From an uncultured Actinomycetes bacterium (GTDB taxonomy: Bacteria > Actinomycetota > Thermoleophilia > Gaiellales > F1-60-MAGs149), in NCBI GenBank assembly GCA_903873565.1, contig CAIQOY010000209.1:1-6464 (forward strand): a stretch of 6,464 nt of DNA. The letters are read 5' to 3'. The notes under the pieces are model-generated. The model ran no database searches. It had not been told where the DNA came from and worked only from the letters and a program-made list of their open reading frames with translations. This document shows, piece after piece, positions 1-5,251 of this stretch. Position 1 is the stretch's first letter. Each line of letters opens with the position of its first letter. The translations under genes were made by a program, and so were the position numbers.

Positions 1-216
1 GCCGTCGCGGCCGCGGGCGGTCCCGAGGCCGCCGCGTACCTCGGCCGCCTGCGGCACGTGGCCCTCGCCGTCGACGGCGACGACGTCGTGGCCGCGGGGC
101 TCGAGGGGCCGGCCGTCGGCCGCGCGCTCGCGGACCTCCGCGCCGCGCTGCTCGAGGGTGCGGTCGCGGACGACCGCGACGCCCAGCTGGCCTGGCTCGG
201 CGCCCGGACGGGCTAG
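1..216 (+). CDS. C-terminal end of probable CCA-adding tRNA nucleotidyltransferase (5' end outside window)
   Basis: An open frame enters from the left edge and ends at TAG 214-216, giving 71 residues. The tail reads GDDVVAAGLEGPAVGRALAD followed by an LRAALLEGAV stretch. This resembles the C-terminal helical RNA-binding region of class II CCA-adding enzymes/poly(A) polymerases, where a pattern like GDDLLALGVPPGPxxGxxLxxLxxAxLDG recurs. Such enzymes add or repair the 3' CCA of tRNAs in the cytoplasm. The catalytic head domain (GS and DxD motifs) lies outside the window, so the call rests only on this tail. The N-terminal part of the fragment is too alanine-rich to be informative. The stop codon overlaps the stop of a convergent small ORF on the other strand by two bases. 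A related HD-domain nucleotidyltransferase is the main alternative. Confidence 0.62.
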   Translation, partial: AVAAAGGPEAAAYLGRLRHVALAVDGDDVVAAGLEGPAVGRALADLRAALLEGAVADDRDAQLAWLGARTG

Positions 217-308
217 CGGCCGTCGCCGGCCACGAGGCCGAAGGCGACGAACGCGATCGCGATCAGGGCCATCGCGACGCCGGCCCAGAGCAGGGAGCGG
301 TCGCGCAC
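213..308 (-). CDS. Possible 31-residue single-span membrane peptide downstream of the M50 protease
   Basis: On the minus strand a GTG at 308-306 opens a 31-codon frame ending at TAG 215-213. The peptide begins MRDRSLLWAG and ends VAGDGR. It has two N-terminal arginines, then about 22 hydrophobic residues (roughly positions 6 to 27), which is one good transmembrane span with positive residues expected on the cytoplasmic side. The start lies 2 bases after the protease stop (313-311), and GGGGG sits 6 bases upstream of the GTG, so translation could be coupled to the protease. I recognise no family. It may be a small partner or substrate of the protease, or a chance ORF. Its favour comes from filling almost exactly the gap between two genes and from a coherent membrane-peptide composition. 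Confidence 0.42.
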   Translation of the reverse strand: MRDRSLLWAGVAMALIAIAFVAFGLVAGDGR

Positions 309-310
309 GG

Positions 311-970
311 CTAGCCCCCGGCGATGGTGAACAGGAACCGCGCGATCGGGTCGGCGATGGCGCCGATGATCTCGAACAGCGGCCGGAAGAACAGGATCGC
401 GCCCATCAGGATGATGAACCCGTACTGGTCGAGCCGCGACCACGACTCGGCCATCGCGCGCGGCATGAAGGCGGCGAGGACGCGGCTGCCGTCGAGCGGC
501 GGGATCGGCAGCATGTTGAAGACGGCGAGCCAGATGTTCATGAAGAAGGCGAGCACGAGCGCGTCGGCCCAGATCCCGTCGCCGAGGGGGACGTGGGCGA
601 GGGGCAGGGCGATCAGGAAGGCGATCGCGATGTTCGTGAGCGGCCCGGCGATCGCCACGATCGCGAAGTCGCGCTGGGGGTGGTTGAAGAAGCGCGGCTG
701 GACGGGGATCGGCTTCGCCCACCCGAACAGGAAGGTGCCGCCCGACGCGAGCCACGAGAGCCCGAACATCGCCGACCCCATCGGGTCGATGTGGCGGATC
801 GGGTTGGGGGAGAGCCGGCCCAGCATGCGCGCGGTCGGGTCGCCGAGGCGGTTGGCCACGTAGCCGTGGGCCATCTCGTGCAGCGTCATGGAGATGATCA
901 GGACGGGCAGGAGCAGCAGGAGCTGCTCGAGCTTCTCCCCGCTGAAGGCCGATTCGAAGTTCCCGAACAC
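311..970 (-). CDS. Site-2 protease family (M50) intramembrane zinc metalloprotease
   Basis: A 219-residue polytopic membrane protein. The zinc-binding HExxH motif is HEMAH (H31, E32, H35) inside the first hydrophobic segment. A GPLTN motif (109-113) lies at the start of a central membrane helix, and the third metal ligand is D160 in NMLPIPPLDG (152-161). This is the compact M50 form without a PDZ domain, about the usual length of that subfamily. By family knowledge it cleaves substrate proteins within the membrane; its substrates cannot be told from sequence. Two tandem GTG codons (973-971 and 970-968) could start it. I chose 970 because a TAGGCT hexamer ends exactly 7 bases upstream, as in a leaderless promoter, and no Shine-Dalgarno sequence is near. 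The open frame continues further upstream but is antisense to pgeF there. A small membrane ORF follows after 2 bases. Confidence 0.93.
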   Translation of the reverse strand: MFGNFESAFSGEKLEQLLLLLPVLIISMTLHEMAHGYVANRLGDPTARMLGRLSPNPIRHIDPMGSAMFGLSWLASGGTFLFGWAKPIPVQPRFFNHPQRDFAIVAIAGPLTNIAIAFLIALPLAHVPLGDGIWADALVLAFFMNIWLAVFNMLPIPPLDGSRVLAAFMPRAMAESWSRLDQYGFIILMGAILFFRPLFEIIGAIADPIARFLFTIAGG

Positions 971-977
971 CACCGGC

Positions 978-983
978 AGCCTA
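978..983 (-). promoter_or_regulatory. Putative -10 box TAGGCT of the M50 protease gene
   Basis: TAGGCT on the minus strand, with 7 bases to the GTG at 970. It matches the TAnnnT form of actinobacterial -10 elements and the spacing expected when transcription begins at the start codon. I see no TTGACA-like -35 box 16 to 18 bases upstream. Confidence 0.5.
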
Positions 984-996
984 CCGCCCCGGGGGC

Positions 997-1002
997 TACC
1001 CT
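997..1002 (+). promoter_or_regulatory. Putative -10 box TACCCT of the pgeF-yggS transcript
   Basis: TACCCT followed by 7 bases (CCGACCC) and the ATG at 1010. The 7-base spacer has no purine-rich ribosome binding site, so translation is probably leaderless. The box is only 13 bases from the oppositely directed -10 box of the protease gene. Confidence 0.52.
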
Positions 1003-1009
1003 CCGACCC

Positions 1010-1777
1010 ATGCCGCTGCAATGGGACGCCTGGGACGCCTTCCCGCTCCTGCGCTGGCAGGGCCCGGAGGGGATCGTCGCGGCCTTCAGCGGGCGCCGCG
1101 GCGGGGTCTCGGAGGGGCCGTACGCCTCGCTCAACCTGGGCCTCCTGACCGACGACGACCGCGATGCGGTGCGCGAGAACCGCCGCCGGCTGTGCGCCGC
1201 CGTCGGCGCGGACCCGGCCCGCACCGCCCAGAACCACCAGGTCCACGGCGCCGTCGTGCGCGAGGCCGCCCCGCTGCCGGGCGGCTTCCTCGACCCCCAC
1301 GGCGACCTGCCGCAGGCCGACGCGCTGGTCACGCGCGAGGCCGACCTCGCGCTCGTGGCCCTGGCCGCCGACTGCGTGCCGATCGTGATCGCCCCGCTCG
1401 ACGGCACCGCCGTGGCCGTGGTGCACGCGGGCTGGCGGGGGCTCGTCGCCGGCGTGGTGGAGGCGGCGGTGGCGGCGCTCGACGTGCCCTGCGCGGCCGC
1501 CGTCGGCCCCTGCGCGGGACCGCTGGCGTACGCGGTCGGCGACGACGTCGCCGAGCCCCTGCGCGAGCGCTTCGGGTCGGACGCGGCGCGCGGCGGCACG
1601 GCCGACCTGCCGCACTGCGCGGGGCGGGCGCTGCTGGCGGCAGGGCTCGCCCCCGACGCGATCGACATCGCCGGCATCTGCACGATCACGGACGCCGAGG
1701 GCTTCTTCTCGCACCGCCGCGACCAGGGCGTCACGGGCCGCCAGGGCGTGATCGCGTACCGTGCGGGGGACGCATGA
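1010..1777 (+). CDS. pgeF: Peptidoglycan editing factor PgeF (YfiH/laccase-domain, Cu-oxidase_4 family)
   Basis: A 255-residue cytoplasmic protein of normal family length. Family metal-site residues are present: H79 in NHQVHG, C122 in AADCVP and H139 in HAGWRG. A VGPC motif is at 165-168, and the C-terminal signature FFSHRRD with TGRQG is at 232-245. In E. coli the family member removes wrongly incorporated residues from UDP-MurNAc peptides (PgeF); relatives such as LACC1/FAMIN and YfiH act on purine nucleosides. The old 'polyphenol oxidase/laccase' name is probably not the physiological role. I place the start at ATG 1010 because homologous sequence begins there and a TACCCT box lies 7 bases upstream; the frame stays open much further left but only as an antisense shadow of the protease. 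The stop overlaps the yggS start as ATGA. Its place before yggS and sepF fits a role in envelope growth. Confidence 0.93.
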   Translation: MPLQWDAWDAFPLLRWQGPEGIVAAFSGRRGGVSEGPYASLNLGLLTDDDRDAVRENRRRLCAAVGADPARTAQNHQVHGAVVREAAPLPGGFLDPHGDLPQADALVTREADLALVALAADCVPIVIAPLDGTAVAVVHAGWRGLVAGVVEAAVAALDVPCAAAVGPCAGPLAYAVGDDVAEPLRERFGSDAARGGTADLPHCAGRALLAAGLAPDAIDIAGICTITDAEGFFSHRRDQGVTGRQGVIAYRAGDA

Positions 1778-2460
1778 GCAGGGACCCGGAGGCAGTCAGG
1801 GCGGGCGTCGCGGCGACCCGCCGGCGGATCGACGAGGCCTGCGCCCGCGCGGGCCGCGACCCCGCGTCCGTGGAGATCGTCGCGGCCGTCAAGTACCTCG
1901 CGGTGGAGGACCTGCCCCTCCTGCACGCGGCCGGGGTGCGCCGCGTGGGCGAGAACCGCACCGACCAGCTCGTGGCCAAGCAGGCCGCGCACGGCGACCT
2001 CTTCACCTGGGACTTCATCGGGCACCTGCAGAGCCGCAAGGTCAAGGAGATCGCGGGCCGGGTCGACCTGATCCACTCGCTGTCCACCGCCTCGACGGCC
2101 GCGCAGATCGAGAGCCGCTCGCCGGCCCCGCAGGACGTGCTCGTGGAGGTCAACACGGCGCGCGACCCCGACAAGGAGGGCATCGCCCCGGAGGGCCTCG
2201 ACGCCTTCCTCGAGGAGCTCGCGGCGATGGGCAGCGTGCGGGTGCGGGGGCTGATGACGATGCCGGCCTTCGCGACCGATCCCGAGGCCTCGCGGGGCGC
2301 CTTCGCGGAGCTGCGCGGGCTCGCCGCGGCGGCCGCCGAGCGCTGGGCGGGGACCCACGCCTTCGACCACCTCTCGATGGGGACCAGCCAGGACTTCGAG
2401 GTCGCCGTCGAGGAGGGCGCGACCCTCGTCCGGGTCGGATCGGTGCTGCTGGAGCCGTAG
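1774..2460 (+). CDS. yggS: YggS-family pyridoxal-phosphate-binding homeostasis protein (PLPBP)
   Basis: A 228-residue TIM-barrel protein of the alanine-racemase N-terminal fold, close to the usual family length. K40 (in AAVKYL) is the expected PLP Schiff-base lysine. Other family motifs follow: GEN (66-68), FIGHLQSRK, the HSLST segment, EVN, GLMTMPA, and the phosphate-binding region LSMGTSQDFE with VRVGS near the C-terminus. Family members keep free PLP and amino/keto-acid pools balanced and show no known catalysis. The start is ATG 1774, overlapping the pgeF stop by four bases, with GGGGGA 3 bases upstream, so translational coupling is likely. Several usual residues differ: WDFIG instead of WHFIG, the residues after the lysine are YLA rather than the common SK-T type context, and the protein ends GSVLLEP where many members end with an IFG.R tail. 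Confidence 0.92.
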   Translation: MSRDPEAVRAGVAATRRRIDEACARAGRDPASVEIVAAVKYLAVEDLPLLHAAGVRRVGENRTDQLVAKQAAHGDLFTWDFIGHLQSRKVKEIAGRVDLIHSLSTASTAAQIESRSPAPQDVLVEVNTARDPDKEGIAPEGLDAFLEELAAMGSVRVRGLMTMPAFATDPEASRGAFAELRGLAAAAAERWAGTHAFDHLSMGTSQDFEVAVEEGATLVRVGSVLLEP

Positions 2461-2465
2461 CGCGC

Positions 2466-2478
2466 GCGACGGGGTCGC
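2466..2478. repeat. Short perfect inverted repeat between yggS and sepF
   Basis: GCGAC, a GGG loop, then GTCGC, starting 6 bases after the yggS stop. It is a 5-base-pair stem without a following T run. It could be a weak RNA hairpin or part of the sepF promoter region. In sequence this GC-rich, a stem of this size could arise by chance. Confidence 0.25.
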
Positions 2479-2485
2479 CAATCGT

Positions 2486-2491
2486 TACACT
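2486..2491 (+). promoter_or_regulatory. Putative -10 box TACACT of sepF
   Basis: TACACT sits 6 bases before the ATG at 2498. It is in the least GC-rich spot of a 37-base gap, and no ribosome binding site follows it. It would allow sepF to be made from its own leaderless mRNA, separately from pgeF-yggS. Confidence 0.52.
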
Positions 2492-2497
2492 CCGCGC

Positions 2498-3076
2498 ATG
2501 TCCAACGGCAGCATCTGGCACCGCACGCTCGTCTACTTCGGCCTCGCCGAGGACGACACGATGTACGACGACATGACGGGCGGCTACGAGGAGCCCGCAC
2601 CCAAGCAGTCGCGCGGCTCCAGCGTGCGCCGGCTGGACCGCCGCCGCGGCGCGTCCACGGCCACCCTCGACGAGGCCGACGACCTCTTCTCCGAGGAGGA
2701 GACGTCGCCGGGCCGCCGCCGCCGTCCCGCCGCCCAGGGCGGCGCCGGCGAGATCGGCGTGCTGCGCTCCGCCGGCGGGGGCACCACGGCCAGCGGCGTG
2801 CGCGTGCACGTGATCGCGCCGCGCTCCTACAACGACGCCCAGCAGATCGCCGACCGCTTCAAGAACGGCGTGCCGGTGATCATGAACCTGCAGACGACCG
2901 AGCCGGACCTCTCGAAGCGCCTGATCGACTTCGCATCGGGCATGACCTACGCCCTCGACGGGGCGATCCAGCGGATCGCCGAGAAGGTGTTCCTGCTGAC
3001 GCCGGCCAACGTCGAGGTGTCGGCGGAGGACCGCCAGCGCCTCGTCGACCAGGGCTTCTTCAACCCCAACGGGTGA
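2498..3076 (+). CDS. sepF: Cell division protein SepF
   Basis: A 192-residue protein with the three-part SepF layout. The N-terminal segment (about 4-18, with SIWHRTLVYFGLAED) can form an amphipathic membrane-binding helix. A charged, low-complexity linker runs from about 30 to 100 and is rich in Arg, Glu and Gly. The C-terminal SepF domain (about 102-175) includes APRSYNDAQQIADRFKNG, then VIMNLQ and FASGMTYALDGAIQRI. SepF binds the FtsZ C-terminal tail and anchors the Z ring to the membrane; in actinobacteria lacking FtsA it is the main anchor. The start at ATG 2498 gives the complete membrane helix and has TACACT 6 bases upstream. After yggS this is the standard order, but yggT and divIVA do not follow; a glutamine-synthetase-family gene does. 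Confidence 0.95.
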   Translation: MSNGSIWHRTLVYFGLAEDDTMYDDMTGGYEEPAPKQSRGSSVRRLDRRRGASTATLDEADDLFSEEETSPGRRRRPAAQGGAGEIGVLRSAGGGTTASGVRVHVIAPRSYNDAQQIADRFKNGVPVIMNLQTTEPDLSKRLIDFASGMTYALDGAIQRIAEKVFLLTPANVEVSAEDRQRLVDQGFFNPNG

Positions 3077-3088
3077 TCCGGGCCGCCG

Positions 3089-3111
3089 GCGCGGTGTAGG
3101 GTTCACCGCGC
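3089..3111. promoter_or_regulatory. Perfect 8-bp inverted repeat enclosing the -10 box of the GS-like gene (candidate operator)
   Basis: Left arm GCGCGGTG (3089-3096), spacer TAGGGTT (3097-3103), right arm CACCGCGC (3104-3111). All eight base pairs match. The spacer contains the putative -10 hexamer TAGGGT (3097-3102), so a dimeric protein bound here would cover the promoter. A transcript starting about 7 bases after the hexamer would not contain the full hairpin, which argues for a DNA operator rather than an attenuator. In sepF read-through RNA it would form a hairpin 12 bases after the stop, without a U tail, so a terminator role is the alternative. Confidence 0.5.
3097..3102 (+). promoter_or_regulatory. 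Putative -10 box TAGGGT of the GS-like gene
   Basis: TAGGGT has the same TA(C/G)nnT form as the other boxes in this window but lies 29 bases before the GTG start, predicting a 5' leader of about 22 bases that carries a ribosome binding site. Confidence 0.42.
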
Positions 3112-3119
3112 AGCGAGCC

Positions 3120-3129
3120 GGAGGAGGGG
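3120..3129 (+). promoter_or_regulatory. Strong Shine-Dalgarno sequence of the GS-like gene
   Basis: GGAGGAGGGG, with the AGGAGG core at 3122-3127 ending 4 bases before the GTG at 3132 and the overlapping first GGAGG ending 7 bases before it. It fixes the GTG start and is the only canonical ribosome binding site seen upstream of a gene in this window. Confidence 0.75.
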
Positions 3130-3131
3130 TC

Positions 3132-4472
3132 GTGGATCTCGAGGAGCTGAGGGGGCTCGCCGCCGTCGGCGAGATCGACACCGTCATCCTGGCGATGACC
3201 GACATGCAGGGGCGCCTGCAGGGCAAGCGGTTCGACGCGGACGCGTTCGTGGACGACATCGCGACGCACGGCGCGGAGGCCTGCAACTACCTGCTCGCGG
3301 TCGACATGGAGATGAACACGCTGCCCGGCTTCGCGCTGACCTCGTGGGAGTCCGGCTACGGCGACTTCGTCCTGCGCCCCGACCTCGACACGCTGCGGCG
3401 CGCGACCTGGCTCGAGGGCACGGCGATCTGCCTCGCCGACGTCGAGCACCACGACGGCTCGCCGGTCGCGGAGTCGCCGCGCCAGATCCTGCGCGCGCAG
3501 CTCGACCGGCTCGCCGAGCGCGGCTGGCAGGCCAAGGTGGGCTCGGAGCTCGAGTTCGTGCTCTACCGCGAGACCTACGCCTCGGCGCGCGACAAGGGCT
3601 ACCGCGACCTCGTCCCCGGCAACGCCTACAACGTCGACTACTCGATCCTCGGCACGACGATGGTCGAGGACGTGATCCGGCCGATCCGCCTGGCCATGAA
3701 GGCGGCGGGGCTGGCCGTCGAGGACTCGAAGGGCGAGTGCAACCTCGGCCAGCACGAGGTCAACTTCCGCTACCAGGACGCGCTGCGGATGGCCGACGAG
3801 CACGTGCTCTACAAGCTCGCCGCGAAGGAGATCGCCCACCAGCGCGGCGCGTCGCTCAGCTTCATGGCCAAGGTCAACGAGCGCGAGGGCAACTCCTGCC
3901 ACATCCACTGCTCGATCTGGGAGGGCGACCGCCCCCTCTTCGCCGGCGACGGGCCGCACGGGCACGCGCCGCTCTACGACCAGTGGATCGCGGGCCAGCT
4001 CGAGCGCACCCGCGAGCTGGCGTACCTGTACGCCCCGAACGTCAACTCGTACAAGCGCTACGCGAACGGGTCGTTCGCGCCGACGACGCTCGTGTGGGGC
4101 ATCGACAACCGCACCTGCGGGTTCCGGTCGGTCGGGCACGGCCCGTCGCTGCGGCTGGAGACGCGGATCGCGGGCGGCGACGCCAACCCGTACCTGGCCT
4201 TCGCCGCGGTCATCGCGGCGGGGCTCGACGGGGTCGACCGCGGCCTCGTGCCGCCGGCGCCCCTGGCGGGCAGCGCCTACGAGGCCGAGGGGCCGCGCCT
4301 GCCCACCGCGCTGCGCGAGGCCGTGGAGCTGCTCGACGGCTCGGCGCTCGCCCGGGCGGCGTTCGGCGACCGCGTCGTCGACCACTACGTGACCAGCGGC
4401 CGGCACGAGGTCGCCGCCTTCGAGGCGGCGGTCACCGACTGGGAGATGGTGCGCAGCTTCGAGCGGTCGTAG
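3132..4472 (+). CDS. Glutamine synthetase family ligase, probable gamma-glutamyl-amine synthetase (PuuA/GlnA3-like)
   Basis: A 446-residue protein covering a full GS fold. The N-terminal beta-grasp part contains TDMQGRLQGKRF (23-34). The catalytic barrel holds the metal and substrate residues in order: E139 and E141 in GSELEF, E202 in KGECN, E209 in GQHEVNF, H257 in NSCHIHCSIW, R309 in NSYKRY, N326-R327, then E343/R345 in RLETRIAGGDANPYLAFAA. The true-GlnA ammonia-site DGSS context and a GlnA-type adenylylation tyrosine loop are not seen. This suggests an ATP-dependent ligase joining glutamate to an amine, as in PuuA (putrescine), GlnA3 (polyamines) or GlnA4 (ethanolamine), rather than the main ammonia-assimilating enzyme. 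The substrate cannot be fixed from sequence. The GTG start follows a strong ribosome binding site. The PuuD-like hydrolase gene starts 30 bases after the stop. An operator-like palindrome covers its promoter. Confidence 0.9.
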   Translation: MDLEELRGLAAVGEIDTVILAMTDMQGRLQGKRFDADAFVDDIATHGAEACNYLLAVDMEMNTLPGFALTSWESGYGDFVLRPDLDTLRRATWLEGTAICLADVEHHDGSPVAESPRQILRAQLDRLAERGWQAKVGSELEFVLYRETYASARDKGYRDLVPGNAYNVDYSILGTTMVEDVIRPIRLAMKAAGLAVEDSKGECNLGQHEVNFRYQDALRMADEHVLYKLAAKEIAHQRGASLSFMAKVNEREGNSCHIHCSIWEGDRPLFAGDGPHGHAPLYDQWIAGQLERTRELAYLYAPNVNSYKRYANGSFAPTTLVWGIDNRTCGFRSVGHGPSLRLETRIAGGDANPYLAFAAVIAAGLDGVDRGLVPPAPLAGSAYEAEGPRLPTALREAVELLDGSALARAAFGDRVVDHYVTSGRHEVAAFEAAVTDWEMVRSFERS

Positions 4473-4490
4473 GCGGCCGGGGCGCGCCGC
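4473..4490. repeat. Weak inverted repeat between GS-like and PuuD-like genes
   Basis: GCGGC, 8 bases, then GCCGC directly after the GS-like stop and directly before the TAGTCT box. The stem is only five base pairs with no T run. I would not call it a terminator; it may be composition noise. Confidence 0.2.
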
Positions 4491-4496
4491 TAGTCT
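4491..4496 (+). promoter_or_regulatory. Putative -10 box TAGTCT of the PuuD-like gene
   Basis: TAGTCT followed by GCCGGC (6 bases) and the ATG at 4503, with no ribosome binding site. It suggests a leaderless transcript of its own in addition to any read-through from the GS-like gene 30 bases upstream. Confidence 0.5.
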
Positions 4497-4502
4497 GCCG
4501 GC

Positions 4503-5231
4503 ATGCGACCGCGGATCGGCATCACCGCGTACTGGCGCGACGCCTCGTGGGGGCCGTGGACGTCGATGCCGGCGTGCCTGGCCCCGCAGGCCTACGTGGA
4601 CGCGATCACGGTGGCGGGCGGGTTCCCGCTGCTGGTGCCGCCGCTGCCGGAGATGGACGGCTTCGCGGACGAGGCGCTGGCCTCGCTCGACGGCATCGTC
4701 CTCGTCGGCGGCGACGACGTCGGCTCTGCCAACTACGGCGCGGAGCCGCATCCGACGGCCGACCCCCCGAACGTGCGCCGCGACGCGGCCGAGCTCGCGC
4801 TCCTGCGCGGCGCGCTCGACCGCGACCTGCCGCTCCTCGGGGTCTGCCGCGGCTTCCAGCTGCTCAACATCGCCTACGGCGGCACGCTCGACCAGCACCT
4901 CGGCGACACGGTCGACGGCGACGTCCACCGGGTCCGCCTCGGGGAGTGGTCGAACCACCCCGTCGAGGTCGTCGGCGGGCGCCTCGCCGAGCTCGTGCCG
5001 AGCGGCACCGTGATCCACTCGCACCACCACCAGGGGATCGGCGCGGTGGGGGCGGGGCTCGAGGTGACGGCGTACGCCCCGGACCGCACCGTGGAGGGCC
5101 TCGAGGACCCGACCAAGGCCTTCTGCCTCGGCGTCCTCTGGCACCCCGAGGAGGCGGGCACCGGCTCCGGGGCGCCGGTCTTCCGGGCGCTGGTCGAGGC
5201 GGCGGCGGCCTACGCCGCGACGCGCCGCTGA
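4503..5231 (+). CDS. Gamma-glutamyl-gamma-aminobutyrate hydrolase family protein (PuuD-like, peptidase C26)
   Basis: A 242-residue class I glutamine-amidotransferase-fold hydrolase of typical family length, soluble, with no signal peptide. It opens with RPRIGITAY, followed by the SLDGIVLVGGDDV strand-turn. The nucleophile elbow is LGVCRGFQLLN with C115. The conserved HSHHHQG lies at 172-178, and H214 and E216 in LWHPE complete the Cys-His-Glu triad. In the E. coli Puu pathway PuuD hydrolyses gamma-Glu-GABA to glutamate and GABA. Its place right after a PuuA-like ligase supports release of glutamate from a gamma-glutamylated intermediate. The oxidase and aldehyde dehydrogenase steps (PuuB, PuuC) are not in this window. 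The start at ATG 4503 is chosen for the N-terminal strand and the box 6 bases upstream. Other C26 members act on other gamma-glutamyl compounds, so the exact substrate is open. Confidence 0.9.
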   Translation: MRPRIGITAYWRDASWGPWTSMPACLAPQAYVDAITVAGGFPLLVPPLPEMDGFADEALASLDGIVLVGGDDVGSANYGAEPHPTADPPNVRRDAAELALLRGALDRDLPLLGVCRGFQLLNIAYGGTLDQHLGDTVDGDVHRVRLGEWSNHPVEVVGGRLAELVPSGTVIHSHHHQGIGAVGAGLEVTAYAPDRTVEGLEDPTKAFCLGVLWHPEEAGTGSGAPVFRALVEAAAAYAATRR

Positions 5232-5239
5232 CGGCCTGC

Positions 5240-5245
5240 TACCGT
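5240..5245 (+). promoter_or_regulatory. Putative -10 box TACCGT of the RCC1-repeat lipoprotein gene
   Basis: TACCGT, then CGCGAC (6 bases), then GTG at 5252, inside a 20-base gap after the PuuD-like stop. No ribosome binding site is present between box and start. Confidence 0.48.
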
Positions 5246-5251
5246 CGCGAC

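Noticed and set aside
158..1009. Upstream extension of the pgeF frame towards position 158
   Set aside because: It is a low-complexity Arg/Glu/Asp-rich stretch antisense to the M50 protease. Family homology starts at ATG 1010, where the -10 box also points.
974..1714. N-terminal extension of the M50 protease frame
   Set aside because: It is antisense to pgeF and Arg/Ala/Gly-rich. The membrane protein proper begins after the tandem GTG codons at 973 and 970.
898..2481. Minus-strand frame of 527 codons opposite pgeF and yggS
   Set aside because: Its product has a Ser/Arg/Ala/Pro-rich shadow composition and no motifs, and it lies opposite two well-supported genes.
3089..3111. Intrinsic terminator of sepF
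   Set aside because: The 8-bp stem is strong but no T run follows, and the loop coincides with a plausible -10 box. I favour an operator and keep the terminator as an alternative.
3132..4472. Primary glutamine synthetase GlnA
   Set aside because: The DGSS-type ammonia-site context and a GlnA adenylylation-loop tyrosine are not seen, and the next gene is a PuuD-like hydrolase, which fits a gamma-glutamyl-amine ligase better.
3060..5144. Very long minus-strand open frame (694 codons) antisense to the GS-like and PuuD-like genes
   Set aside because: Its product is an Arg/Ala/Val/Asp/Glu-rich shadow with no recognisable domain. Very high GC removes stop codons from antisense frames, and the + strand genes here have clear catalytic motifs.
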